From: Flavimarina sp. Hel_I_48
Lineage (GTDB): Bacteria > Bacteroidota > Bacteroidia > Flavobacteriales > Flavobacteriaceae
Assembly (NCBI RefSeq): GCF_000733945.1
Contig: NZ_JPOL01000002.1
Span: 1,675,001 to 1,739,000, forward strand
Length of the DNA: 64,000 nt
Direction: 5' to 3'
Positions 8,855 to 16,941 of the stretch are shown piece by piece. Each line of letters starts with the position of its first letter. Within the stretch, counting starts at the first letter, position 1. The notes under the pieces were generated by a model. It did not search any database. It saw nothing but the letters and a program-made list of their open reading frames with translations, and had not been told where the DNA came from. The translations under genes and the position numbers were made by a program.

Positions 8855-9526
8855 CTAGTTGATCTTAAATTTTATATACGTAATCCGTTTTTGCTTTTCA
8901 AGATACTGTTTCTCGTAGAATGTTTGAATACCTACGACCTCCTCAGGGGCTTCATGGTTACTGTAAATATCGTGATGCGCATAAAGTACCTCGTGCCCCG
9001 CGCCGTGCAATAGCCCCAGGGTATACCCATGCATAAACTCACTGTCTGTCTTTAAATGTACGATACCTTCTGAATGTAGAACCTTTTTATAATTTTCCAG
9101 AAAATCGGCATTGGTCATACGATGCTTGGTGCGCTTGTATTTGATCTGAGGATCAGGAAAAGTGATCCAGATTTCCGAAACTTCATTTTCGGCAAAGGCG
9201 TAGGCCAAAAGCTCGATCTGCATGCGTATAAAACAAACATTGTTCAGGTCTTCCTCTATGGCGGTTTTTGCACCGCGCCAAAAACGGGCACCCTTGATGT
9301 CTATACCTATAAAATTCTTTTCTGGGTAGCGTTGCGCAAGGCCCACGCTATATTCTCCCTTGCCACAGCCCAGTTCCAGTACAATAGGCGCATCATTATT
9401 GAAGAACTCTTTCCATTTTCCCTTCCATTTAAAATCTTCCTGCAGTAGTTCTTCCCTACTGGGCTGGATTACGTTTGTGAATGTTTCGTTTTCGCGAAAG
9501 CGTTTCAGTTTATTCTTGCTGCCCAA
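8855..9526 (-). CDS. trmB: tRNA (guanine-N7-)-methyltransferase TrmB
   Basis: Methylates G46 in the variable loop of tRNAs, using S-adenosylmethionine. 223 residues: the SAM-binding motif LELGCGKGEYS is near residue 48-58, FIGIDIKGARFWRG near 71-84, and the tRNA-binding/catalytic stretch WITFPDPQIKYKRTKHRM near 120-137 is diagnostic of the family. The length and start (MGSKNKLKRF) are normal for Bacteroidetes homologues. First gene of a three-gene leftward operon. Confidence 0.96.
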   Translation of the reverse strand: MGSKNKLKRFRENETFTNVIQPSREELLQEDFKWKGKWKEFFNNDAPIVLELGCGKGEYSVGLAQRYPEKNFIGIDIKGARFWRGAKTAIEEDLNNVCFIRMQIELLAYAFAENEVSEIWITFPDPQIKYKRTKHRMTNADFLENYKKVLHSEGIVHLKTDSEFMHGYTLGLLHGAGHEVLYAHHDIYSNHEAPEEVVGIQTFYEKQYLEKQKRITYIKFKIN

Positions 9527-9753
9527 TGTGTAGTGTGTAAGTTCTTTATTGAAATAATGCTTAAAAAAGATCCTTTTTAGATTGAAAACTGGGATTTTGC
9601 CCTATATTTTGAATAAAAATGAAAGAAAATTTCTCTATCCAATAAGGCTAAAAACCTCATTTTGATGACAAAACTCCTCGATAAGACCATTTTTTAATGA
9701 TTTGATAAAATTAAGGAAACTTTTATCAATAGAAAGTAATTAAACTTTGTCTT

Positions 9754-10908
9754 ATGCATAAAAACAAAACCATTCTGGTAGCGCCACTTAACTGGGGACT
9801 GGGTCATGCAACCCGGTGCATCCCCATTATACGCCTGCTTATCAAAGACGGTTTTGAGGTTTTGCTGGCCAGTGATGGTGATGCACTCGCCCTGCTTGAG
9901 AGGGAATTCCCTGAACTGGAGTCTTTAGAGCTGCCTTCATATCAAATAGAATACCCTAAAAACGGGTCCAGCTTCAAATGGAAAATGCTCCTGCGAAGTC
10001 CTAAAATCTTAAAAGCCATAAGGGGTGAGCATAAAATCGTTCGAGATCTTGTGAATAAAAACAAGATACAAGGCGTTATTTCTGATAATAGGTTTGGCTT
10101 GTACCATGCAGCAATACCCACGGTATTTATAACCCACCAGTTACAGGTACTCAGCGGTAATACTACAAAACTCACCTCTGCCCTACACAGGCGGTACATA
10201 AAGCGTTTTGACACCTGCTGGGTTCCAGATTTTGAAGGTGGAATAAACCTGACCGGAAAATTGGGCCATCCCAAATTTTTCGATATTCCCATCACCTACA
10301 TAGGTCCATTGTCACGCTTAGAAGTGGTTAAAATCCCTATGGAATATGATATTCTTGTACTATTGTCTGGACCCGAACCGCAGCGAACAGAGCTGGAAGA
10401 CATTCTATTGCACGAACTCAAAATCTATAAGGGGAAAGTACTTTTTGTACGTGGAAAAATTCATCCGGAAAAAACAATACGCGCCCAGAACCATATCAAG
10501 GTTGTGGATTTTATGGAAAGTACAGATCTTGAAAAAGCCATTAATGCCAGCAAATTGATTCTCTGCCGCTCAGGATATACCACCATCATGGATCTTGCAA
10601 AGCTGGGCAAAAAAGCCTTCTTTATCCCTACTCCGGGCCAGACCGAACAAGAATATCTTGCCAAGCGCTTAAAGAAAATGGGAAAGGTGCCCTTCGTAAA
10701 TCAGAACGAATTTAAGGTAAAGAATTTGAGCCAGACAAAGCTTTACAGCGGCTTTGACGCTTCAATCCATAGCCAGGTCATCGAGAACCTCGATGGGAAG
10801 TTCTTCAGCCTTTTCAAGGGTGAACGAAAACTCAGATCCCACACCAAAGTCGCTCTCTACATAAATCTTCTCGTCATGGGCCTCTATAATATGTTTCACA
10901 ATAGATAG
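9754..10908 (+). CDS. GT-B glycosyltransferase (family 28-like) with antisense-encoded tail
   Basis: 384 residues. The N-terminal NWGLGHATRCIPI (about 13-25) is the glycine-rich acceptor loop of MurG/MJ1255-like enzymes; the C-terminal half has LLSGPEPQR and a nucleotide-sugar site CRSGYTTIMDLAKLGKKAFF followed by PGQTEQEYLAK. Sugar and acceptor are unknown; a lipid or envelope glycan is likely. Homologous enzymes, as I recall them, end close to residue 348, soon after FFSLFKGE. Here the frame continues about 35 further residues into the convergent histidine kinase gene, with a 147-bp overlap, so the tail is probably not conserved. Confidence 0.85.
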   Translation: MHKNKTILVAPLNWGLGHATRCIPIIRLLIKDGFEVLLASDGDALALLEREFPELESLELPSYQIEYPKNGSSFKWKMLLRSPKILKAIRGEHKIVRDLVNKNKIQGVISDNRFGLYHAAIPTVFITHQLQVLSGNTTKLTSALHRRYIKRFDTCWVPDFEGGINLTGKLGHPKFFDIPITYIGPLSRLEVVKIPMEYDILVLLSGPEPQRTELEDILLHELKIYKGKVLFVRGKIHPEKTIRAQNHIKVVDFMESTDLEKAINASKLILCRSGYTTIMDLAKLGKKAFFIPTPGQTEQEYLAKRLKKMGKVPFVNQNEFKVKNLSQTKLYSGFDASIHSQVIENLDGKFFSLFKGERKLRSHTKVALYINLLVMGLYNMFHNR

Positions 10909-11844
10909 GCCTAAACCCGAGCCTCCTTCCCGGCGCGAACCACTTTTGTCAACGCGGTAAAACCGCTCAAATAATCTGGGGATATGTTCTGATGAAATCC
11001 CCTCGCCATTATCTGTAACCCGAACGATGACTTTGTTCTGGATCAGGTTTTCAACCGTGACCTCCGTGGTACCGTCCTGTTTTCCATATTTTATAGAATT
11101 GACGATAAGATTTGTAAGTAATTGCTGAATGCGCTCCCGGTCTGCATTCACTAAAATTGATTTTGTGTAAGGCCGGTCAAACGTAAGGGTGATGTTCTTT
11201 TTTGCTGCCTTCATCTCGAGCAGTTCAAATGTACTTTTAACCAACTCTATAATATCAAAATACTCGTAATACAGGTTCATGTTGCCCACTTCTAGCCTGG
11301 AGATCATATCGAGATCGCTTACAAGATAAATCAGGCGTTCTGTGGCCTTTTCGGCGCGCTGTAAATATTTTTTACGTACGCTTTTGTCTTTCATGGCACC
11401 ATCCAGAAGGGTAAGCACATAACCTTGCACCGTAAAAAGCGGTGTTTTCAATTCATGGGCAACATTCCCCATAAATTCCTTTCGGTATTCTTCCCTGATC
11501 TTTAGAGATTCTATTTCCAGCTTTTTACTTGCGGCAAAACGTTCTACTTCTTTAGTGAGTGTAGACATATCTGTAGTGATCTGTCCGCGTTTAAGGGTCG
11601 TGGCATCCAGTAAAGAAACATCATCGTAAATCTTCTTGACCCGTTTGTATATAAATTGCTCTACCCGTATCTGCAAAATGACAAAACAAAATGCAAAACA
11701 AATAAGTGCAAAACCCACGGGCCATTGCCAATACAATAGATCGTGATCATATAAAAAAACGCTCAGAATGAGCGTTAGGAATATGGTTATATAGGAAGCA
11801 GAGTATGTAGCAAACCTATACGACTTTTTGAAATTGGTAGCCAT
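10762..11844 (-). CDS. PhoR-like sensor histidine kinase
   Basis: 360-residue membrane sensor. Two transmembrane segments (about 12-31 and 38-58) enclose a very short outside loop, so the signal is probably sensed in or at the membrane. A linker leads to the dimerisation/phosphoacceptor box FMGNVAHELKTPL (His near residue 130), N box LTNLIVNSIKYG, G1 VTDNGEGI, F box PRLFERFYRVD and G2 GSGLGLSIVKH. Its start codon overlaps the stop of the response regulator gene by one base (TAATG), so the two are translationally coupled. The 3' end overlaps the glycosyltransferase gene on the other strand. Confidence 0.94.
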   Translation of the reverse strand: MATNFKKSYRFATYSASYITIFLTLILSVFLYDHDLLYWQWPVGFALICFAFCFVILQIRVEQFIYKRVKKIYDDVSLLDATTLKRGQITTDMSTLTKEVERFAASKKLEIESLKIREEYRKEFMGNVAHELKTPLFTVQGYVLTLLDGAMKDKSVRKKYLQRAEKATERLIYLVSDLDMISRLEVGNMNLYYEYFDIIELVKSTFELLEMKAAKKNITLTFDRPYTKSILVNADRERIQQLLTNLIVNSIKYGKQDGTTEVTVENLIQNKVIVRVTDNGEGISSEHIPRLFERFYRVDKSGSRREGGSGLGLSIVKHIIEAHDEKIYVESDFGVGSEFSFTLEKAEELPIEVLDDLAMD

Positions 11845-12527
11845 TATTCAACAAATTTATACCCTACGCCTTTAACGGTTTTAAATTTTTTATCCCCTAT
11901 TTTTTCACGCAGTTTACGTATGTGCACATCTATGGTGCGCCCTCCCACAACAACTTCATTGCCCCAGACGCGATCTAAGATATCCTCCCTCTTAAAGACC
12001 TTGCCGGGTTTTGAGGTAAGGAGTGACAAAAGTTCAAACTCCCGTCGTGGAAGAACCATTTCTTTTTTATCCTTGATGATTTTATATTCTTCCCTGTTGA
12101 TGACAAGATCACCAAAGGTAAGTGTGGTCTCTTTTTCGGTATCTTCTTTTAAACGTCTTAAAAGTGCCTTTACCTTACTTACTAAAACTTTTGGTTTGAT
12201 GGGCTTTGTAATATAATCATCTGCACCGGCATCAAAACCCGCCATTTGCGAATAATCTTCTCCACGCGCGGTGAGAAATGTGATTATTGTTTCAGAAAGC
12301 GAGGGGTTCTTACGTATTTGCTCACAAGCTTCAATGCCGTCCATTTCTGGCATCATGACATCAAGAATGATCAATTGCGGCTGATGCTTGGCGGCCAGTT
12401 TTACAGCTTGTTTTCCGTTTTCTGCCGTTAAGACCTGATACCCTTCGTTATTGAGGTTATAGCCTACAATTTCTAAAATATCTGGCTCATCGTCAACTAA
12501 TAAAATCTTAATATCCTTCTTTTTCAT
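11844..12527 (-). CDS. OmpR/PhoB-family response regulator
   Basis: Receiver plus winged-helix DNA-binding protein of about 227 residues. The receiver has the acidic pair DDEPD, phosphoacceptor Asp in LIILDVMMPEMDG, Thr in FLTARGED and Lys in DDYITKPIKP. The C-terminal domain has LPRREFELLSLLTSKPGKVF and the recognition region VVGGRTIDVHIRKLREKIGD. The frame opens earlier, at 12548, but MKKKDIKILLVDDEP from the ATG at 12527 fits the family, so that start is chosen. It is upstream of and coupled to its cognate kinase; the PhoB-PhoR resemblance suggests phosphate or envelope control, which is inference. Confidence 0.94.
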   Translation of the reverse strand: MKKKDIKILLVDDEPDILEIVGYNLNNEGYQVLTAENGKQAVKLAAKHQPQLIILDVMMPEMDGIEACEQIRKNPSLSETIITFLTARGEDYSQMAGFDAGADDYITKPIKPKVLVSKVKALLRRLKEDTEKETTLTFGDLVINREEYKIIKDKKEMVLPRREFELLSLLTSKPGKVFKREDILDRVWGNEVVVGGRTIDVHIRKLREKIGDKKFKTVKGVGYKFVE

Positions 12528-12710
12528 CGTACAAGGGTTTAAAACCAAGGTAAAGATACCATTAAATTGGTTTGGATTACCCAGTTGTTAAATTCATAAC
12601 ATTTAGGTAATATGGACAGCATCAGTTTAATAACCTTGAAAATTCCCTATTGGCATTGTAAATGTTTAGAGCCAGTAGGTTGGCCTATAATTCTAACGGC
12701 ACATTTTTAA

Positions 12711-12718
12711 TATCTTTG
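12711..12718 (+). promoter_or_regulatory. -7 promoter element of the LuxE-like gene
   Basis: TATCTTTG is an exact match to the Bacteroidetes -7 consensus TAnnTTTG, 19 bp before the ATG at 12738. No TTG at the usual -33 distance; the closest TTG is at 12680-12682, too far away. Confidence 0.5.
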
Positions 12719-12737
12719 CACAGCTTTATAGACACTT

Positions 12738-13715
12738 ATGCAAAATATTCCATTTTATGAGATAACCACCGTTGATGCTTTTAAGCAAGCGGCATTGCAA
12801 GTATTTAGAAAGCAGTATAGCACGAATGATACGTATCGTAAATTCTGTGGCCTTTTATCTATCAAGAAGGAGGAAATACGACTGGTGGAGCAAATTCCAT
12901 TCATGCCCATTTCTTTTTTTAAGGAGCATGAGGTACTCTCCTCTTCACAACCGGTTCAAACGGTTTTCAGCAGTAGCGGCACCACGGGATCAACAACAAG
13001 CAAACATTTTGTAACCGACCTTTCACTTTACGAGGCCAGTTTCACCGAATGTTTTTCGCAACATTATGGCCCTGTCACAGACTACACCGTGCTGGCATTA
13101 TTGCCTTCCTATTTAGAACGAACCGGCTCGTCGCTCATTTATATGGTAGATCATTTTATTGCACACAGTAAAAAGCCGGAAAGCGGATTTTACCTCAATG
13201 ATCTCGAAAAACTGGCAAAAACACTTAAAAAACTGGATGAAAAGGGCGAAAAAACACTGCTTATAGGGGTTTCTTTCGCACTGCTGGATCTTGTTGAAAA
13301 GTATGAATTTCAGTTGAAAAATACCCTTGTTATGGAAACCGGGGGCATGAAGGGCCGCCGTAAAGAAATGGTGCGTGAAGAGTTGCACGAACTACTTCAA
13401 AAAGGTTTTGGCGTAAACCAAATTCATAGTGAATACGGTATGACCGAACTCCTTTCCCAGGGCTATTCTAACGGTGACGGCATTTTTACCACGCCACCAT
13501 GGATGGATATTCAAATACGGGACACAGAAGATGCCCTTTCCAGTGTGGCATTGGGTAAAACCGGCGGAATCAATGTCATAGATCTTGCAAATGTCAATTC
13601 GTGCGCTTTTATCGCCACCCAAGATCTGGGGCGCAAATTAGATGGAAACCGTTTTGAGGTTTTAGGACGTTTTGACACATCAGATATCAGGGGATGCAAC
13701 CTGATGGTTCTTTAA
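12738..13715 (+). CDS. LuxE/PaaK-like acyl-protein synthetase
   Basis: 325-residue member of the LuxE acyl-protein synthetase family (adenylate-forming superfamily). The phosphate-binding loop SSSGTTGSTTSKH is at about residues 78-90 and a second superfamily motif SEYGMTELLSQGY near 233-245; FEVLGRFDTSDIRGCN closes the protein. In luminous bacteria LuxE activates fatty acids as acyl-AMP and carries them on a cysteine for reduction by LuxC, but no luxC, D, A or B genes lie nearby, so the acid and acceptor are unknown. It is monocistronic, with its own -7 box and possible terminator at 13908-13940. Confidence 0.85.
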   Translation: MQNIPFYEITTVDAFKQAALQVFRKQYSTNDTYRKFCGLLSIKKEEIRLVEQIPFMPISFFKEHEVLSSSQPVQTVFSSSGTTGSTTSKHFVTDLSLYEASFTECFSQHYGPVTDYTVLALLPSYLERTGSSLIYMVDHFIAHSKKPESGFYLNDLEKLAKTLKKLDEKGEKTLLIGVSFALLDLVEKYEFQLKNTLVMETGGMKGRRKEMVREELHELLQKGFGVNQIHSEYGMTELLSQGYSNGDGIFTTPPWMDIQIRDTEDALSSVALGKTGGINVIDLANVNSCAFIATQDLGRKLDGNRFEVLGRFDTSDIRGCNLMVL

Positions 13716-13844
13716 ATACAAGTCCCATTTGTTAAGCAAAAGGCATTTCAAAAATACCTTAATCAATATATGCAATAATACTACAGCTGTCCTAAAGTTA
13801 TAGTTTTGTTAAGTATTTACTTTTGTGTAATATTTTTGCAAAAT

Positions 13845-13940
13845 AAGCGTCTATATAGTGTAACCTTTAAAAAGGTTTTTCATAAATGATTGGTTAGTTA
13901 AGTGGAAAACCCGATGCTCCTAAAAAGCATCGGGTTTTTT
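13845..13940 (+). ncRNA. Candidate small RNA ending at a strong terminator
   Basis: The 332-bp space between the LuxE-like gene and tyrS has no ORF. It holds TATTTTTG (13831-13838), a match to TAnnTTTG, with TTTG at 13805-13808 upstream (22-bp spacing). About 7 bp later a roughly 95-nt transcript could begin, containing hairpin AACCTTT/AAAGGTT (13862-13877) and finishing at the terminator at 13908-13940. The arrangement of promoter, two hairpins and T-run is that of an intergenic sRNA. It could equally be the 3' UTR of the LuxE-like gene. Confidence 0.4.
13908..13940 (+). terminator. Strong intrinsic terminator
   Basis: Perfect 10-bp arms AACCCGATGC (13908-13917) and GCATCGGGTT (13927-13936), a 9-nt loop, and T6 ending at 13940. 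It ends either the LuxE-like transcript or the candidate small RNA. Confidence 0.85.
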
Positions 13941-14047
13941 AATATCCAAAGGTTTAGAAAAACGCCTTATTTCCTTACAAAACGGTCGGTTTTGACGATT
14001 TTCTACTAATTAACAGACCTTAATGGAAACAAATAATACCAGCCAAA

Positions 14048-15346
14048 CTACTCGGTAACCCTGATCACAAAATAGTTCTTCTTTCCGCTTTGTAGCAGAA
14101 TAAATCTATTGTTGATCAAGTCATCGTTTTTCAGAACATAAGAATCATCCACTTTTTCTTTGTTAACCGAAATCGAATTTTGTTTCAACGCCCGCTTGGC
14201 TTCTCCATTAGATTTTAAAAAATCCGTTTTTTCAACAAGTGCACTTATAATATCTACTCCTTCGTTAATTTCTGACGGAGTGATTTCCGCTTGTGGAACT
14301 CCTTCAAAAACATCTAAAAAAGTCTTTTCATCAAGTTTTTTTAAATCGGCACCAGTTGAGTTTCCGAAGAGTATTTCCGAAGCTTTTACCGCATTTTCAA
14401 GATTTTCCTCCCCGTGCGTACTTAAAGTCACTTCTTCTGCAAGTCGTTTTTGCAGTGCACGCTGATGTGGCGCTTCCTGATGCGCTGCGATGAGACTTTC
14501 GATCTCTTCTTTGCCCAGAAAGGTAAAAATCTTAATGTATTTTGCCGCATCGTCATCACTGGTGTTTAGCCAGTACTGGTAAAATTTATAAGGAGAGGTT
14601 CGCTCTGCATCCAGCCAGATATTCCCACCGGCAGTCTTACCGAATTTTGTCCCATCAGCCTTTGTGATCAGCGGGCAGGTCATGGCATAGGCCTTACCGC
14701 CGCCTATCCTGCGCACGAGTTCTGTACCCGTGGTAATATTGCCCCATTGATCGCTACCGCCCATTTGCAGGGTAAGGTCTTTCTCCCTGAACAGGTGCAA
14801 AAAGTCATATCCCTGAACCAGTTGATAGGTAAATTCGGTGAAGCTCATTCCATTGGCAGATTCTGAAGATAGCCGCTTTTTAACCGAATCTTTTGCCATC
14901 ATATAGTTCACCGTGATGTGTTTGCCCACATCGCGGATGAACGATAGAAAACTGAAATCTTTCATCCAGTCGTAATTGTTTACCAACTGGGCAGCATTTC
15001 CCGTGTCAGAATCAAAGTCCAGAAAGCGGGCCAACTGATTTTTGATAGCTTCCTGATTGTGGCGCAGCGTCTCTTCATCAAGCAGGTTGCGCTCGTCAGA
15101 TTTCCCAGAAGGGTCGCCTATCATTCCCGTTGCGCCACCTATCAAGGCAATAGGTTTGTGGCCACATTGTTGAAAATGCTTTAACATCATAACGCCCACA
15201 AGATGGCCTATATGCAAGGAGTCTGCCGTAGGGTCAATACCCACGTAGGCAGCGCGCATTTCTTCCATAAGATGTTCTTCTGTACCGGGCATCACATCGT
15301 GCACCATCCCGCGCCATTGTAGTTCTTCAACAAAATTCTTTATCAT
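14048..15346 (-). CDS. tyrS: Tyrosyl-tRNA synthetase
   Basis: Charges tRNA-Tyr with tyrosine. 432 residues, class I: the HIGH motif appears as [10 protein letters not shown] near residues 42-51, and the KMSKS-type loop as [12 protein letters not shown] near 230-241 (the KFGKT form typical of bacterial TyrRS). Tyrosine-binding YQLVQGYDF and GGSDQWGNI are present. The C-terminal S4 RNA-binding domain (about 365-432, with [12 protein letters not shown]) completes it. Single gene; the convergent LuxE-like gene and its terminator are on the 3' side, and an epimerase gene is divergent. Confidence 0.97.
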   Translation of the reverse strand: MIKNFVEELQWRGMVHDVMPGTEEHLMEEMRAAYVGIDPTADSLHIGHLVGVMMLKHFQQCGHKPIALIGGATGMIGDPSGKSDERNLLDEETLRHNQEAIKNQLARFLDFDSDTGNAAQLVNNYDWMKDFSFLSFIRDVGKHITVNYMMAKDSVKKRLSSESANGMSFTEFTYQLVQGYDFLHLFREKDLTLQMGGSDQWGNITTGTELVRRIGGGKAYAMTCPLITKADGTKFGKTAGGNIWLDAERTSPYKFYQYWLNTSDDDAAKYIKIFTFLGKEEIESLIAAHQEAPHQRALQKRLAEEVTLSTHGEENLENAVKASEILFGNSTGADLKKLDEKTFLDVFEGVPQAEITPSEINEGVDIISALVEKTDFLKSNGEAKRALKQNSISVNKEKVDDSYVLKNDDLINNRFILLQSGKKNYFVIRVTE

Positions 15347-15472
15347 TCCCTCTTTATTTCAAATTAATGCTTGACCGCAAATATAACTTACGATTTGCGA
15401 TTTATACAGTACAATGGGCGAGAATTGACCTCATCACTATGTTGCCTTGCGTGGTTTGCCTATCTTAGCACT

Positions 15473-16498
15473 ATGATACTGGTTACGGGAGGTACAGGAC
15501 TTGTAGGCGCACATCTACTGTGGTATTTAATCACAGATGGCGCTACCGTGCGCGCCACCTATCGCACCGAAGAAAGTAAAAGTGCCGTACGCGAACTCTT
15601 TGCTTATAAAGCCGAAAATTTAAACCTATCCACTGAAAAAGATTACTTCGGAAAAATTGAATGGATACAGGCAGATATTACGGATATTCCTGCGTTAGAG
15701 TCCGCTTTTGAAGGTGTTTTTCAGGTTTATCACAGTGCAGCGATCGTGTCTTTTGATCCTGCCCACTTTAATAAAATACAGCACATCAATAAAGAAGGAA
15801 CCGCAAACATGGTCAACCTCAGCCTTAAACATAAGGTGCAGAAGTTCTGCCACGTTAGCTCTGTGGGTGCATTGGGTTCTACGGAAGACGGCTCGCCCAT
15901 AAAAGAAAGCACCTTCTGGACTCCGCACCGCGACAACAGTGTGTACAGCATCAGTAAATTTGCAAGTGAGACGGAGGTATGGCGCGGTACGCAGGAAGGC
16001 TTAAATGCGGTAATCGTGAACCCTGCAATTATAGTGGGTGAAGGCTTTTATGAAAGCGGCAGTGGTAGTTTTTTTACACACATTGAAAAGGGTACAGATT
16101 ATAATGTACCGGGCACGACCGCCTTTGTGGATGTGCTGGATGTGGTAGATGCAATGGTAAGCCTTATGAAAAGCAATAGCAGCGGGGAACGCTATATCCT
16201 TGCCGGGGAGAACACATCGTACAAACGATTTTTCAGGCTTATCGCCGAAAATATAGAAGCCAAAACCCCATCTAAAGATTTAAAATCCTGGCAAATGGCC
16301 ATCGCCTGGCGTGGGGATTATTTTTTGAGCCTTATTTCAGGAAAACCCCGCACCCTTTTCAGAAGCAGTGCACAGGCTGCATTCGGCCATAAAGTTTTTG
16401 ATAATTTAAAACTTAAAAAAGCGATGACTTTTGAATACCGTCCTTTTGAAGAAACCATAAAACGCGTGGGAACGCATTTTAAGAACACGCATTCCTAA
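15473..16498 (+). CDS. NAD-dependent epimerase/dehydratase (extended SDR)
   Basis: 341 residues with a Rossmann start MILVTGGTGLVGAHLL, i.e. the TGxxGxxG NAD(P)-binding motif, and a YxxxK catalytic pair in SVYSISKFASE; the Ser of the triad is in HVSSVGALG. The frame is open from 15371 but the first 34 codons do not look like protein, so ATG 15473, directly before the nucleotide-binding strand, is chosen. A near-consensus -7 box TATCTTAG (15461-15468) lies 5 bp upstream, which would give a very short or no leader. The substrate (nucleotide sugar or a dihydroflavonol-reductase-like compound) is not known. Confidence 0.87.
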   Translation: MILVTGGTGLVGAHLLWYLITDGATVRATYRTEESKSAVRELFAYKAENLNLSTEKDYFGKIEWIQADITDIPALESAFEGVFQVYHSAAIVSFDPAHFNKIQHINKEGTANMVNLSLKHKVQKFCHVSSVGALGSTEDGSPIKESTFWTPHRDNSVYSISKFASETEVWRGTQEGLNAVIVNPAIIVGEGFYESGSGSFFTHIEKGTDYNVPGTTAFVDVLDVVDAMVSLMKSNSSGERYILAGENTSYKRFFRLIAENIEAKTPSKDLKSWQMAIAWRGDYFLSLISGKPRTLFRSSAQAAFGHKVFDNLKLKKAMTFEYRPFEETIKRVGTHFKNTHS

Positions 16499-16941
16499 TT
16501 TTCAGGTTCCCTTTTTAATTCATCAGGATCCATAAGTCCGGTTCTGGGCTCAGGATCCGGGACTTTACCTTCTGCCGCAAGAATACTATCTGTACGCCGT
16601 ATCAAGCTGTCAACTGCATCTCGCTTTACCTCTAGACGTTCTGATACTTCTTCCCAGATTTTTAAATACCTATTAAAATCCACCGAATAATACGCCAGAC
16701 TTCCAGCAAATTGCAGGCTGTCAATGTCGTATTTTTTATAGATAAACGTATCCGGTTTAATACCGGCATTTTTGAGTTGGCCCCTACTAAAATCCCTTGC
16801 GGCATTTACTAAAGACACATCGTACAAGATATCCTTCAGTTTATCTTCTGGAATCAGGTTATCCGGTTTTTCAGGCCTTTCCACATTTTGACAGGAAGCA
16901 AAAAGCAGTAGGGTTAGCAGTATGTACAAGGCTTTTATCAT
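16495..16941 (-). CDS. DUF4296 lipoprotein
   Basis: 148 residues starting with a lipoprotein signal: MIKALYILLTLLLFASC, lipobox FASC with Cys17. The mature protein is charged and helical, containing the DUF4296 pattern (LIPEDKLKDILYDVSLVNAA near residues 29-48, then YKKYDIDSLQFAGSLAYYS). Function unknown; it should be anchored in a membrane facing the periplasm. The start overlaps the dihydroorotase stop by 4 bp (ATGA), indicating coupling, and the stop overlaps the convergent epimerase stop by 4 bp. Confidence 0.82.
   Translation of the reverse strand: MIKALYILLTLLLFASCQNVERPEKPDNLIPEDKLKDILYDVSLVNAARDFSRGQLKNAGIKPDTFIYKKYDIDSLQFAGSLAYYSVDFNRYLKIWEEVSERLEVKRDAVDSLIRRTDSILAAEGKVPDPEPRTGLMDPDELKREPEN

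Noticed and set aside
12738..16498. Bioluminescence or flexirubin cluster around the LuxE-like gene
   Set aside because: No luciferase, acyl reductase, polyketide or aryl-polyene genes nearby; neighbours are tyrS and an epimerase.
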